A DNA stretch of 64,000 bases, taken from assembly GCF_003171515.1 (NCBI RefSeq), contig NC_089391.1, positions 2,108,001 to 2,172,000 of the forward strand. Reading direction: 5' to 3'. The stretch is from Pyrenophora tritici-repentis (Eukaryota > Ascomycota > Dothideomycetes > Pleosporales > Pleosporaceae). The notes below the pieces were generated by a model. It was not told the origin of the DNA, did no database searches, and saw only the letters and a program-made list of their open reading frames with translations. Of the stretch, positions 22,460-36,165 are shown one piece after another. The position numbers and the translations under genes are program-made. Position 1 is the first letter of the stretch; each line of letters starts with the position of its first letter.

Positions 22460-22600
22460 AAAATCTTATAGCTAGAGAGGCGACCCCTTAATATGCCACA
22501 CACTTGCATCCACTTTGGGGGGTCTGTAGTGATTCGAACTCGCGACCCGGCGCTATATAAACCTGATAACAATATAACAATTGTGGTGAGCCATTGAACC
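22460..22600 (-). repeat. tRNA-like SINE candidate, minus strand
   Basis: On the minus strand a box-A-like GGTTCAATGGCTC (22600-22588) is followed by a box-B-like GAGTTCGAATC (22541-22531) and, about 60 nt further, by runs of T that could end Pol III transcription. It faces the plus-strand candidate, sharing the A/T-rich middle. The call is tentative. Confidence 0.3.
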
Positions 22601-22867
22601 GGGAAGTTCTCTATAATCAATGAAGGACTTTTCATCGTCAGTCTTTATATACAGAAACTGTTGGTTAGCTTCGTGTGAAGGTCGTCCGAAGATGATCTTG
22701 GGTTGGTTCTCGGGGATGGAGTGATGCGATGGACACGAGGTTGTATAGCACGATTGGTAGATCGATGTAATATACGGGGAGTTGAGAATCAAGTACTAAT
22801 CCTTAGATTTCGAAGTTGAACACAATGAACCGTAAGGGCTCATTGCCTACTGTTATATAATAAGCGT

Positions 22868-22965
22868 GCCCTCCATTGTGGCCTTTCCCTCCATGGAGGT
22901 CGCACCCTCCGTGGAGGTCGTGCCCTCCGTGGCGGTCATGCCAAGGTTGGAGGGCAGGTCACGTG
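22868..22965. repeat. CCCTCC-type minisatellite
   Basis: About five imperfect copies of a 15 to 18-nt unit around CCCTCCGTGGAGGTCG. Each unit can pair with itself (CCTCC/GGAGG). The open frame across it merely translates the repeat. Confidence 0.7.
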
Positions 22966-23044
22966 ACTGCGCGGCACAAGCTTACCCGCTGTGCCCCGCC
23001 TTCAACGTTGTCCTGCCGTTGTTGCTTGTCCTTCTCCTTGCAAT

Positions 23045-23269
23045 CGTAACACTTCGCACTAAGTGCGAAAAGGAAATAACGATAACTAGGAATGCATTCT
23101 GTTCGGTGATTGTTCTGATTGATTGTAAAGGAGAACTATGGAAGAGCTAGATATAGGAGGTCTGGTCTGAGCGCTGCTCGGACGCCGCGGTCAGTGCGCC
23201 TGCTCGCGTGACCGAGATCAATGCGGTCGATCACGTGGCTGAGATATCGTTGATATCTGTGATCCGACA
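23045..23269 (-). mobile_element. Solo-LTR remnant, antisense, Copia-related
   Basis: Positions 23069-23110 match the reverse complement of the intact LTR (12202-12393) over 42 bases without a difference that I can see. A GCACTAAGTGC palindrome replaces the LTR's AGCACTAGTGCT, and the right end reads GATCCGACA, the complement of the LTR start. The rest is diverged, so this is a related, older family member, not the same insertion. The left border is uncertain and no target duplication was found. Confidence 0.65.
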
Positions 23270-24045
23270 GAAACAAAGTTGGCGAGACCAAGTCTTTGAC
23301 AATATGCTTCCGCGACTGAGCGCTTAGACCAATGTACAAGCATAAACAGATGTAGCGATGACGTAGAACGCGAGTACCCGCTTGCGAGAAAGTGAAAGGG
23401 TGGAGAAGTGAAAGAGAGTGAACCCAGGGTTTCCAGCACACCTACATACCACACCACCGACGAGACCATTGTACAAGGACATGAGAACGTAGGAAAGTAG
23501 CTTAGAGTAAGGAACATCCAATATCCTCCGCTACCCAGGGCGATTGCAAGAAGCATGGCTGAGATTGCCAGCCATACTCATATTGTCGCGAGGTACAAAC
23601 AGCCTCACTCACCCGATTGCAGCATTTGAATCATGAAATACACACGCTCTGGCCCAAAATTCCTGAGCGTACAGCATCGCCGATCCAGAGCAGGAAGACA
23701 CCACACATGGGCAAGGTAGGCGCGCGTCTTACCTTGCCTGGTCGCGACACCACGATACGACACCGCCCAAACAAACGCAAGCTTTCGATACCCATGGCGA
23801 CACTCATTCTCTCGCAAAACGGCGTCACGCCACCTGTTAAGCAACTCAACCTCCGCCATAAACGCGAGCTTCGCATACTCGCAGTGACGCCCAACAAACA
23901 ACCCCGCATCTTGAATAATGCTCGGGTCGCCGTGATCGCGACGAATCTCAGTAGGCGACAGTAGCGTAGGCGACAGTAGCGAAGGCGTCCTTGCATAGCC
24001 CTCTAGCCAGGAATTTGCGTTACGATGGCTGTCAAACAAAGACAT
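23218..24045 (-). CDS. Possible multi-exon hypothetical gene
   Basis: Low-confidence model. From an ATG at 24045 a frame runs about 145 codons (MSLFDSHRNANSWLEG...). A GTGAGT donor after it can join an exon starting near 23555 (MLLAIALGSGGYWMFLTLSY, a likely membrane segment). A further GTATGT...CAAG intron would lead to a last exon that ends inside the LTR remnant. A small tandem duplication (LLSPTLLSPT) is seen at the N-terminal side. No family was recognised. Because the last exon overlaps transposon sequence, this may be a decayed gene or chance frames. Confidence 0.25.
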
Positions 24046-24411
24046 ATGTGAAATCACTCCACTTCTCAAGCGACGCAGCCTGCCAAACAGCACAACCTGT
24101 CAAACACCCCATATCTCAACCAGCGCCTGTCAAACCGCCTGACATTTCAACCAACACCGCCTACCCACCCAACGCAAGCAGCGCCGCTCACCGCAGCCCA
24201 TGGAACCACATCCTGCGTCAGCACCCCAGCATCGCCAGCCCAAGCAAAAGCCAACGTACCCGGTATACACGATGACGGAAGAAAAGACCAAAAGAATACA
24301 ATGACGAACGAGCATGCTATGCTCAACGTTTCCATCCACTACGTCCAGTAAAGGGTATACTACACTTGCTCTGTCTCTCTCTTTATCAATGCCGGCACCA
24401 ACCCCAGGCCA

Positions 24412-27622
<3,211 letters not shown>

Positions 27623-29086
27623 ATGGCTGACCCGCTGTACGAACTGTTGATTCCCTACTTTGACGCTGCCCACGATGCGCCTCCCCCAAACTCCCCCCAA
27701 ACCAATGCCTACCTCGCCCGCCTTACCACGCTCCCTCTCGCAGCCCTGGGCTCGTCGGAGCAACAATCGCTGTCGCAAAGCTCACAGTCCATCCTTCGTT
27801 CCCTCCATGCCCTCTCCAAACGTTCCCACAAGCCCATCATAGCCTCAATCGACCACCTTGGCCATCTCGCGAAGACGCTTCCGCAAATAGGCCAAGATGC
27901 AGGCGCGATACAGGCGGGCCTGCCCAAACTGGAAACAGCAGCCCAGTCATTTGCAGAGAAATATAGTAGAGGATCCGAGAATGCCATACTGGACCAACGG
28001 AGAAAGGCTATGTTGTTGTCGCGCAACATGGACCGCGTATCCGATGTGCTCGATCTACCCACCCTCCTCTCCTCTGCCATTAGCTCTTCCACTGCTGTCG
28101 CCCAGGCTACCGCGTCTTCTGCCACTACCAACGCAAACTATGCCTCGGCCTTGGATCTCTACGCCCACATCAAGCGCCTGCACACGCTCTATCCCAACTC
28201 GGTCCTTGTCTCGTCTCTCACTGCCCAGGCCGAGCAAGAAATGAAGACCATGACCACCAATCTCATTAGCTCCCTCCAGTCACAGGGCATCAAGCTGGCC
28301 GGCGCCATGCGGACCATTGGCTGGCTCAGACGCGTAGCCCCGGAGCTAGATGAAGCCTGGTCCACCAAGCAAGCCGGCATAGGCAGTGGAGAAGGCACAC
28401 TGGGCGCTCTCTTCCTCGTTTGCAGACTCGCCTGCCTCGAGCTCATCACAGCCGCTCTTGAACCTCTCCGCGAGCTCGCTGACCAGGAAAGCGAGAAGCG
28501 AAACAGCAAAACCACAAAAGGTGACGCTGGGTGGGCTGCCGGCCAGCAAACGGAAAAGTACCTGAAGAAATATCTAGAGGTTTTTCGAGAACAAAGCTTC
28601 GCCATTATATCAATGTATAAAAGCATCTTTCCCTCTGCTCTGCCCGCCCCTGGCTCGGAAGAAATAGCACCCGCTGTCAAACCCGTCACGTCGCAAAATC
28701 CTCTCCAACCCATTCCCTCCGCTCTAGCTACATTTCCCCTCCACCTCGTTGAAATGCTGTTCGATACATTGCGTACCTACCTCCCCAACGTGCAGGATCG
28801 CTCGGCGCGGGACTCGCTGCTCACTCAGGTCTTGTATTGTGCCGCGTCGCTAGGCCGGCTGGGTGGAGACTTTAGCATGATGATTGCGTTATTGGAGGAG
28901 GATTTGAGAGCGGAGCTACATGAGAGCGATGAGCAGGAAAAGACGCAGAATGAGCCTGAAGAGGAGTGGATAGACGTCATGAAGAAGCACCGTGTTCAGG
29001 CGTCAAGGCTCGAGTTGTTGGCATCGGGCGTCGGCGCAGCCAGGACGGCTAGCCCAGTGGAAAGGATGGCAAGCCCCCAAAAGTAG
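27623..29086 (+). CDS. COG8: Conserved oligomeric Golgi complex subunit 8
   Basis: 487 residues, single exon, start ATG at 27623. It resembles the Dor1/COG8 family: an N-terminal helical region followed by NMDRVSDVLDLPTLL (about residues 136-150) and a segment reading ALDLYAHIKRLHTLYP, then helical repeats through about residue 430 and a polar tail. COG8 belongs to lobe B of the COG tethering complex, which supports retrograde vesicle docking at the Golgi. Ala/Ser-rich insertions (for example SSAISSSTAVAQATASSATT) look lineage-specific. Assigned by resemblance only, but the Dor1-like core is convincing. It is transcribed divergently from the UBE2O-like gene. Confidence 0.8.
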   Translation: MADPLYELLIPYFDAAHDAPPPNSPQTNAYLARLTTLPLAALGSSEQQSLSQSSQSILRSLHALSKRSHKPIIASIDHLGHLAKTLPQIGQDAGAIQAGLPKLETAAQSFAEKYSRGSENAILDQRRKAMLLSRNMDRVSDVLDLPTLLSSAISSSTAVAQATASSATTNANYASALDLYAHIKRLHTLYPNSVLVSSLTAQAEQEMKTMTTNLISSLQSQGIKLAGAMRTIGWLRRVAPELDEAWSTKQAGIGSGEGTLGALFLVCRLACLELITAALEPLRELADQESEKRNSKTTKGDAGWAAGQQTEKYLKKYLEVFREQSFAIISMYKSIFPSALPAPGSEEIAPAVKPVTSQNPLQPIPSALATFPLHLVEMLFDTLRTYLPNVQDRSARDSLLTQVLYCAASLGRLGGDFSMMIALLEEDLRAELHESDEQEKTQNEPEEEWIDVMKKHRVQASRLELLASGVGAARTASPVERMASPQK

Positions 29087-29246
29087 GTGATGGACATACG
29101 CTTCATTTCTGCTTTCAGCACAACTACTACAGAGATCTATTCCGTTTTCGATATGAGACGGGCACATCTAGACCAACGATGGGCAGACACTGAATTCAGC
29201 GAGGATGCCATGACGAGCTTCATGAGCCTATTCAAACCCGACACTC

Positions 29247-30181
29247 TCACCGCACAAACGCACCACCACCACTAGCACTCAGCTGGTTTCCTGTCATCCA
29301 CCCGCTCTCCGGCAAACAAGCAATGCCCACAATATTCGCCACCTCCTCCAGTGTGCCCGGCCGTCCACCAATCTCCGCCGCCAACTTGACAGTACTTTCG
29401 TCGTCCACGCCGGGACGCTCCCTCGCCAGTGGGATTAACGCCTGATACATTTTCAAAGCCTCACTCGCCTCCTTTGGCAGACCGTGCAAAAGGCCCGTAT
29501 CCATGGGCCCGGGACTCACACTATTGACTGTTGCCCGTTCAGCAAGTTCACGCGCCCACACACGCGTCATGGCTTCTAGGGCGCCTTTGGTGCCTGCATA
29601 TGACGTCTGCTGGATCAAAGCCCATGTCGTAGTTGCAGACGAGATGTTGACGATTCTACCAGAGCGGTCGTGGGGGAGGTAAGGAAAAGCAGCTTTGATG
29701 AGGAGGGCAGGGGCTTTGCAGTTCAAGTTGAATGTTTGATCCCAGAGCTCTATGTCGAGCTCCTGGATGGGCTGTGCATTTACTACTGCGGCATTGTTGA
29801 TGATGATGTCGATTTGGAAAGGCGTCTTGGCCGCTGGGTTGGTGAAGTACGCCTTTGCTGCGTCGACGATGGCTTGAGGTGCGCATGCGTCGAGTAGATC
29901 GGCGCGGACAGGGAGTGCCTTGATGTTGTACGTCTTGGAGAGATGGGCGGCTAGCTCGGAAGCCTTGGAGTCCGACGCGGCTGTTGCGTAGTTGATCACG
30001 ACGTTGGCACCGCGAGCGGCCAAGTGCGTGGCGACGGCAGCGCCGAAACCTAGTAATAGTGAGTTTGTCAGTCTGGCCCAGGTCGTTGGTACTCGGGTCG
30101 ACGACTGCTTATGTTGGACGTACTTCGCGAGGCGCCTGTGACAATGGCTAGCTTGCCCTCAAAAGGTCGCGGTGATGACAT
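29247..30181 (-). CDS. Short-chain dehydrogenase/reductase
   Basis: Exons 30181-30124 and 30049-29247, with a 74-nt intron, giving 286 residues. A classical SDR: cofactor loop TGASRSFG (residues 16-22), IINNAA at about 102-106, catalytic S157, Y170 and K174 (YAGTK), and SPGPMDTGL after the active site. It likely reduces a carbonyl or oxidises an alcohol with NADP(H) or NAD(H); the substrate cannot be told. In the TGxxxGxG loop the middle glycine is replaced by serine in the spliced product, because the splice falls inside that codon (A|GT). This is either a true substitution or a sign that the splice is placed slightly differently. The frame and remaining motifs are intact. Confidence 0.85.
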
Positions 30182-30547
30182 ATTGGATTTCCAGAGGATG
30201 TGTATGGACAGTTTACAAAGAACGATGTAATAAAGCAGCTTGTATGGACAACCGACACAAATCCAGGGGATTTAAACAGCCTTTCAAGTCTCAGTATAAC
30301 AACCAAGCCATGTAGTCAGTCACGGCTCACGATTCACAAATCAACAACCCCTATCGCCATCACGGCACTTGTCGCCGCCTCCCGCGATAATCCCTCCACA
30401 TCTATCCCCTTGGCGAGACCCCTAACCTTCTTTTAGTCCTGAAACCATGAACATCAGCCCATCATTCCAGGGTCTATCAAGGTTGATAATTCACCGTTTC
30501 CGCTCCCGATGCCTGATTTAAGTCGATCGTAATTTCCCGGCAGTGGG
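30182..30547. other. Spacer upstream of the SDR gene
   Basis: 366 bp containing the SDR promoter and the 3' side of the small peptide gene. No gene or clear signal seen. Confidence 0.4.
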
Positions 30548-30804
30548 TCAGGAATCTTGAGTGGGACTGTGGGTGTGGGAATTCTCCGAGGAATCGCCTG
30601 AAGTTGTAAGAGAAGAGCGAGGGGAAGAAGCCGAGAGAAGAGAGAAGGATTATTATGTTTCCGATGCTCGGCCAACTTACTCTTGTAGACCGGGGTATAG
30701 TCTTGGCAGGTATAGTAGACGTTGTTATTGATGCGACATCGATTTGCAACACTTATGACTGTGCTGACCACGACAGTAAGCAGAGAGATCTTGGACACAC
30801 GCAT
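30548..30804 (-). CDS. Very small secreted peptide, 57 residues
   Basis: Exons 30804-30681 and 30597-30548 with an 83-nt intron (GTAAGT donor, pyrimidine tract, CAACTTCAG acceptor). The product has a signal peptide (KISLLTVVVSTVISVA, then about residue 20) and a ~37-residue mature part with two cysteines (NRC and YTC) and a polar Ser/His/Thr-rich tail. Without splicing the frame runs on for 116 codons with low-complexity residues, so the spliced form is preferred. Not recognised; possibly a secreted signalling or effector-like peptide, but this is a guess. Confidence 0.5.
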
Positions 30805-32351
30805 GAGGAGTCTGGATATGAATAGATTTTTCGTCTAGCCTTGCATTGCGTTTCTAGACCAGTCCTCAGTTGTGGATATTGGGTAGTCATGATCGGTGTA
30901 CGTATTGTATTAGATCTGCATAAGCTGGCTGAGCTCATCTCTTCTCTTGAAACAAGATGTCGACGTGTACATCTAGAGTTACGTACGTCAAAGCATACCC
31001 CCGCCCAAACTGCTGGGTGAATTTATGACTCGACCCCACTTTCCAGCAGGTTCTAGAGCTGCTTACCTACAGGCGAGTGTACGCGCTGGATCGCATTGAT
31101 CGGCAAAGTAATACCTTGGGCTGGTATATTTTCTGTCGTTCATGCGATAAGCATGTGATAGACTATATTGGTTCTATTGTGGCATCAACTACCGGAAGCG
31201 AGCAAGAGCAAGTTTGTCGGATTCTTTACTCGAGCGTGGTTGTGTCGCCAATTCGCCTACAGGCTATGGGTTCTCTGCGATTGCGATCTACTCCGTCGTT
31301 GTAATCGTTTGAGACTTTTGGGTGTGGTAGTTTCGGGCTGTCCACAGCTTCACTTCCCAATCCTCAAACCCTTTTCCATCCTCGTCCACGTCAATGCAGA
31401 CCGCCATTTGCCATCACTGCTGCACACATAATTCAACCTCGTCCCCAAGATCCGGAATAAAGCCAAAGTTAAAACTCAATAATACCGACAACCACCGTAC
31501 ATAGACACCACTTCGATAATAACCGCATAAACAACGAAGATCACCGCCTTCCCCGACACTTATATCACGCCGGGTCAGTTATATCAGCTCCAGGGTACCT
31601 GTCTAGCCCTGATCCAAACGGTGAAATTATCCCGATCCCGATCCCGCGTCTCTGCATATCGTGCAAACGGCCAAGCGCCCACCAGCCAACTAAGCCAACC
31701 AAGCTAGCCCCAATCCAAATCCAGACAGAGACGGGAACTTGACGCCCCTCCCGTCGCCGCGAGACGATAATCATGACCCCGTAACCGCTAGACCTGCTCG
31801 TCACTGGTAAGTCCCGTCCCGTGTCCCCCACTGTCAAGTGTTTTCGATTAAAAACTTCGCGGTTGTGGCTGCGACTGCGGCTTCGCGTTCGGAATTGGCC
31901 GGGCCTGCATTGTGATAGGTAGGATGGGGCTGGGCGCCACATATGTACTGACATAATATCCGAGTTCCCAAGGCCGTGGAACCGAGAGCTGCAAACGATG
32001 ATCTTTGGGGTCAGGATTTGAACTGGGGGTGATTGTTTGGGAGAAGGATGAGCTGGGATAAGAGAGCTAGCAAGGCATTCGGGTTCCCGCTACTATTGCA
32101 GATGGCATGGTTGCCGGAGCGCTCCTTTTGCCTCACTGCCGTTCTCTCCGCACGGGTTTGCTTTTCTCACCTGATCGATCTTTTATATTCTGATTCATGT
32201 ACAAGCCTGGAGCTGGTATCTTGCAGGAAAATCCCTCTCGTTTTGTTTTTACTTTTGTCGTTTTTGTGCTATACGTTTGAGTCAAGTGTGGTTGAGCCGA
32301 CAGACGAGTTTTCTTCAGTATCTTGCGTAATCGTACTTCGTCGACAAAATC
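30805..32351. other. Intergenic region
   Basis: About 1.5 kb with no strong gene. It contains one weak minus-strand candidate (31565-31954, listed separately). The last 300 bp form the presumed promoter of the rhodopsin-like gene. Confidence 0.4.
31565..31954 (-). CDS. Weak candidate: small membrane protein
   Basis: 129 codons from an ATG. A positively charged N-terminal half (RTRSRSRSHNR) is followed by one likely membrane span (VWIWIGASLVGLVGWWAL) and a short polar tail rich in Gly and Pro. No family recognised. The charge-then-span layout is protein-like, but a chance frame is quite possible. Confidence 0.25.
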   Translation of the reverse strand: MSVHMWRPAPSYLSQCRPGQFRTRSRSRSHNREVFNRKHLTVGDTGRDLPVTSRSSGYGVMIIVSRRREGRQVPVSVWIWIGASLVGLVGWWALGRLHDMQRRGIGIGIISPFGSGLDRYPGADITDPA

Positions 32352-33966
32352 ATGGCGCCGGCGCCTACCTCCTGGCCTATGGCTCTGTCCGTCTTGATAC
32401 CCTTACCGTTCGACATCATCTCCACCGTGCTGCGCTTCTGGATCCGGTATAAGAGGAAGGCGTGGGGTCCAGATGATTGGGCTATGCTGGTTAACTTGGT
32501 AAGTTTTTACGTGCTTGTCACAACTTCAGGATACAGATGCTGACCTCGATGTGAACGTTCAGCCGTTGTGGACGGTGAGCACCGTAGCTACGATTGCCAT
32601 GTCGTTTAGTGGAATCGGTCAGAAGGATGCTACGCTGAGCACCTTTCAGTACTCAAATTCTTTGAGGGTATGTGTATCTGTCCCTATCTTATTTTGCAAG
32701 AGACGCTGCTGACACTAAGGCTAGTGGTTTTACATCTTCCAAGAGCCGTGGTGCTTCACCCTGGTTGCCATCAAAGTCAGCATCGGCTTCGCTCTTATCA
32801 GAATCGCGAGCGGCAAGAAATGGTAGACTCCGCAACAATCAATTCAATCCGGTCACTCTCCTAGACCCACTTACCTATCTAGGTAGGGCTTAAACTCCTA
32901 TAGGTAACTACTAGGCTTAAAGCGGTAATCAATCAATCCAATCTGAACCTTCTAGGACCCACTTAATTGATTGTTGCGGACTGTGAGAAATGGATTGAAT
33001 ATGTCATTTACATGTCTATGTTCTGCAACTTCGTCGTCATGGGTGGAACGGGATTCTATCTGTTTTTCCAATGTCGGCCTGTGCAGTATGTTCACACCTT
33101 TCTCAGATTCCTTTCGATGCACACTTCCTGTATCGTGTTTAACACTGCGGCGGCTTGACTAACAACCCAACGACAGGAAGAATTGGACCCCTACAATGGA
33201 AGGTGAATGCAACGACCGCAACATCCAAACCGTCCTCTCCTACGCCGTCGCCGTCGTGTCAATCTCCACAGACTGGATATTCGCCACCCTCCCCATCTTC
33301 CTCCTTTGGAACGTGCAACTAGACTGGCGCGTCAAAGGCTCAGTCATGCTCATGCTAGGCCTAGGAGTATTGTGAGTAGCATATCTTCCCAGCACCACTC
33401 ACTCTCCCTCACTAACAACCAAACCCAGCGCTTCCATCGCCCCCATTGTCCGCCTTAAATATCTAATCGGCCTAAACGACAGCACCCGCCTCCTCCAAAA
33501 TCTCGGCAACATCCTCGCCTGGGCATCCGCAGAGATGAACGTCGGAATGTTCGTCGCAAACCTACCCGCCTGCCACCCCCTGCTCAAACACGCAATCTCC
33601 CAGTTCTCCTCCTGGACAGGCGGCAGCGGTTCCCGTAGTCTCTCGTACGGCAAATCGAAAAAACTCGGTGCCCAGCGCTTGTCGCGGGATCCGGCGTCGA
33701 AGCACTGGGTCGAGCTTGAGGAGCAGCCTGATGACGGTAGGGGTTGTAACGGCGGAGGAACAAAGGGGTCAAAGGGATCACCGGGCGTTGAGACGAGGAT
33801 TTATGGCGAGCTGGATACCACGGTTAGGGGTAGTATGGATGGCGGTGATGATGGTAGTGGGAGGATGACGGTTGAGGGGGTGCGGAGGGATGGAATGCAT
33901 GTTAGTGTGCATAGAGAGATTAAGATGGAGGTTAATCATTGGGGCAGGTCCCAGGACACGGTTTGA
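32352..33966 (+). pseudogene. Rhodopsin-family membrane protein gene, broken by a MITE
   Basis: The ancestral model has exons 32352-32498, 32563-32667, 32725-33085 (interrupted), 33177-33371 and 33429-33966. The parts resemble the fungal rhodopsin-domain (PTH11-like) family: an N-terminal DDW after the first span, WFYIFQEPW, FFQCRPVQKNWTP, a CNDRN loop, STDWIFATLPIFLLW, the LGVFASIAPIVRL span, then a long polar Ser/Gly-rich cytoplasmic tail. The MITE and its 8-bp duplication (170 bp in all) lie within exon 3 after residue 117. The first element codon is TAG, and 170 bp also shifts the frame. All other splice sites and frames look intact, so the break is recent. Removal of the insert as an intron is possible only with non-obvious splice sites. 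Confidence 0.88.
32824..32985 (+). mobile_element. hAT-like MITE, copy 2
   Basis: 162 bp, identical by eye to 19684-19845 and in the same orientation, with its own 8-bp duplication AGAAATGG (32816-32823 and 32986-32993). It sits inside coding sequence between the codons for the lysine-tryptophan and isoleucine of the original GKKWIEY. Confidence 0.95.
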
Positions 33967-35129
33967 AAACGGACATTGAGGAGATACGTTCGAGGAGATT
34001 AATGTATTTAGTTTTTTGGACTCTGGTTAAACATTACTACTCATACGCCGTGTAGCTGAAAGCAAATATCGATGTGATTGAGTTAGCTGGTGATAGAAGC
34101 ACTGAGTTTGCGATTATTCTTGGGAAGTCATTGGGGGATGGTAGTGTGGTGTTTGCTAAGACTGGGAAAAGCATCTTTGGGGGAGGTAGAAAAGGAGAGA
34201 GTAGATGAAGACGTCGATGCAACATTTGAGCATACTATTTATCTGTCCATGTCTCTACCAACAAGTTGTCTATCAAGCTTCTCACATAGAGTTGTGTCTG
34301 TAGTGATGTGATGTTGCGTTGGTGATTCTACCATTGAGCTGCAGAATTCAATCGATGCTACACTATGATAACTATAACTACGATTGGTCACTCCATGTAT
34401 CAGCCCCAACAATTTTTCTTGTCCCGATCGTGACACAGCTCACAGCTTCGGACTTCGGACTTGACTTTTCTTCCACGCTGCACCCCCAACAGCCTCAATC
34501 GCTGGGGACATCCTGCATTTCGACGCCACAGACGTTGCTATGCATATCTTTAAAGTTTATCCATATTGCAAATTGTGGACCGAGTGCAGATGCCGATGTG
34601 GAGAAACCTTGCGCCCTCTCTCCGACGTGGGGTACTGGGCGGGGCCGAGGGTTGGGGTGAGAACATCAGGTAAGGCTTGCGAGCATGTTGTTTACATGGA
34701 AGGAATCAAGAGATGTTTCTTTTAAGGTTTGGTAACAGGTGGAGAATTCAGGGCATTTATGGCATCTATCAGTGCACATGGTGGTTTTGTGTTACTGCCG
34801 AAAGATGTAGCAGAGACTGGATCGGATACGCCCTGCTCCAGGGTATGGTTTCACAAAACATTCGTGCTGGGGATATTGCGGAAGCCGGTATTTGGAAAAC
34901 AAGATTCTCGGAACTCTGAATATTCCAGTCACGGATGTGGGACGAGTACGACAACATTTCGGGTGATGTTTAGGTAGTTTATACGATTGCAGACCGTAGT
35001 GCTATTCATTGTGTTAACACTGAATCGCCCAAGTATTGTAAATGCGCATCACCAAGTGATAAAAAACTTTCAGAACTTTTCTAGTAGCATAACGTAAAGT
35101 ATAGTTAAGCAAATATTTTCTCTCCTGAC
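33967..35129. other. Intergenic region
   Basis: About 1.2 kb without a supported gene. Frames are 113 codons or fewer and show no motif. Confidence 0.4.
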
Positions 35130-36165
35130 ATGGCCTCAGGAAACAAGGTAGTCGCCTTGATCGATATGTAGCTCATCTGCTACCCGTCCTTCAAGATTAA
35201 AATATTAATATTCTGTAGGCTTTGGTGTAATGGGCTACCCAATGGCTCTCAACCTACGCAAAGGTCTCGATTCCTCTCACACACTCCTTATATGCGACAT
35301 TTCGATTCCGGTGCTCGAAAAGTTCCAGAAAGATGCCCAAGGGCTTGGACCAGTGGAAGTTGTAAAAACAGGATATGACGCAGTACAAAGAGCAGACACA
35401 GTAATCACCATGCTTCCCGACTCGAATGCCGTGAAATAGGTATACCTAGACCTCACGATGGGCATCATAGCCGGTGCAGAAAACGCATCCAGCACCACTG
35501 ATGCCACCAAACTAATAATGGAATGCGGAACCATCGAAACAGCAACCATCCTCGAAGTTGCAAAAGCAGCCGAAGACTCCCGCGTAAGTAAACAGCTGAC
35601 CTCTATCGGTATACCCGTTTCAGGCAGACCGATAGGCACCCAAGATGGTACACTAGCATTCATGGCGGGAACGAACAACAAGGCCATTTCCCCCATGGTG
35701 AAGTCATACCTAAGCCACATGGGTAAACCAGACGCGATATTCCTGTACGGAGACATTGGAGCAGGCACAGCATTCAAAGTCATCAACAACTGCCTCAGTG
35801 CCATCACCTCGCTCGCCGCCTCCGAGGCACTCAACATCGGGTCGAAAATGGGGTTGGGCGTTGCCCTCTTGACGGGCGTTATCAATGTATCGGGTGGACA
35901 GTGTTGGGTGACCAGTAAGAGCAATCTCGCTCCTGGTATACAGGCCGATATACCCAGTTCGAGAGGGTATGAGGGCGGCTTTAGGATTGAGCTGTGCGCA
36001 AAGGTGCTGGGCATGGGCAGTCAATTGGCCGAGATGGTTGGTGCGAGGACGGTATTAGATAAACCTACTTTGGAGGCGTTTGGGGAGGCGATGGCGGATG
36101 AGAGATACAAGGGAAAGGATGCTAGGGTTGTGTACAAATGGTTGAATGAGAGCGAGCGGAAGTAG
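35130..36165 (+). pseudogene. 3-hydroxyisobutyrate dehydrogenase-like, decayed
   Basis: Exon 1 35130-35163 and exon 2 35219-36165 would join as KVVALIGFGVMGYPMA, restoring the GxGxxG NAD loop. The 55-nt intron however starts ATATGT where GTATGT is expected, and codon 35437-35439 is TAG within an otherwise continuous frame (SNAVK, stop, VYLDL). After the stop the frame is open for another 242 codons with family features: the GTIETAT segment, a PVSGRP where paralogs have PVSGG, INNCLSAITSLAASEA, and GYEGGFRIEL. Two independent G-to-A-like lesions in a well-kept frame suggest a young pseudogene. A shortened protein from 35458 would lack the NAD loop. It is only distantly related to the intact copy at 39144. 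Confidence 0.8.

Noticed and set aside
22866..23150. 94-codon frame with a hydrophobic stretch
   Set aside because: The first half is the minisatellite and the second half runs into the LTR remnant.
32824..32985. The MITE as a newly gained intron
   Set aside because: No GT donor or AG acceptor lies at positions that would restore the frame exactly; kept only as an RNA test.
35164..35218. AT-AC (U12-type) intron in the HIBADH-like pseudogene
   Set aside because: The 3' end is AG in a normal U2-type setting and the 5' end differs from GTATGT by one base, so a mutated U2 donor is simpler.
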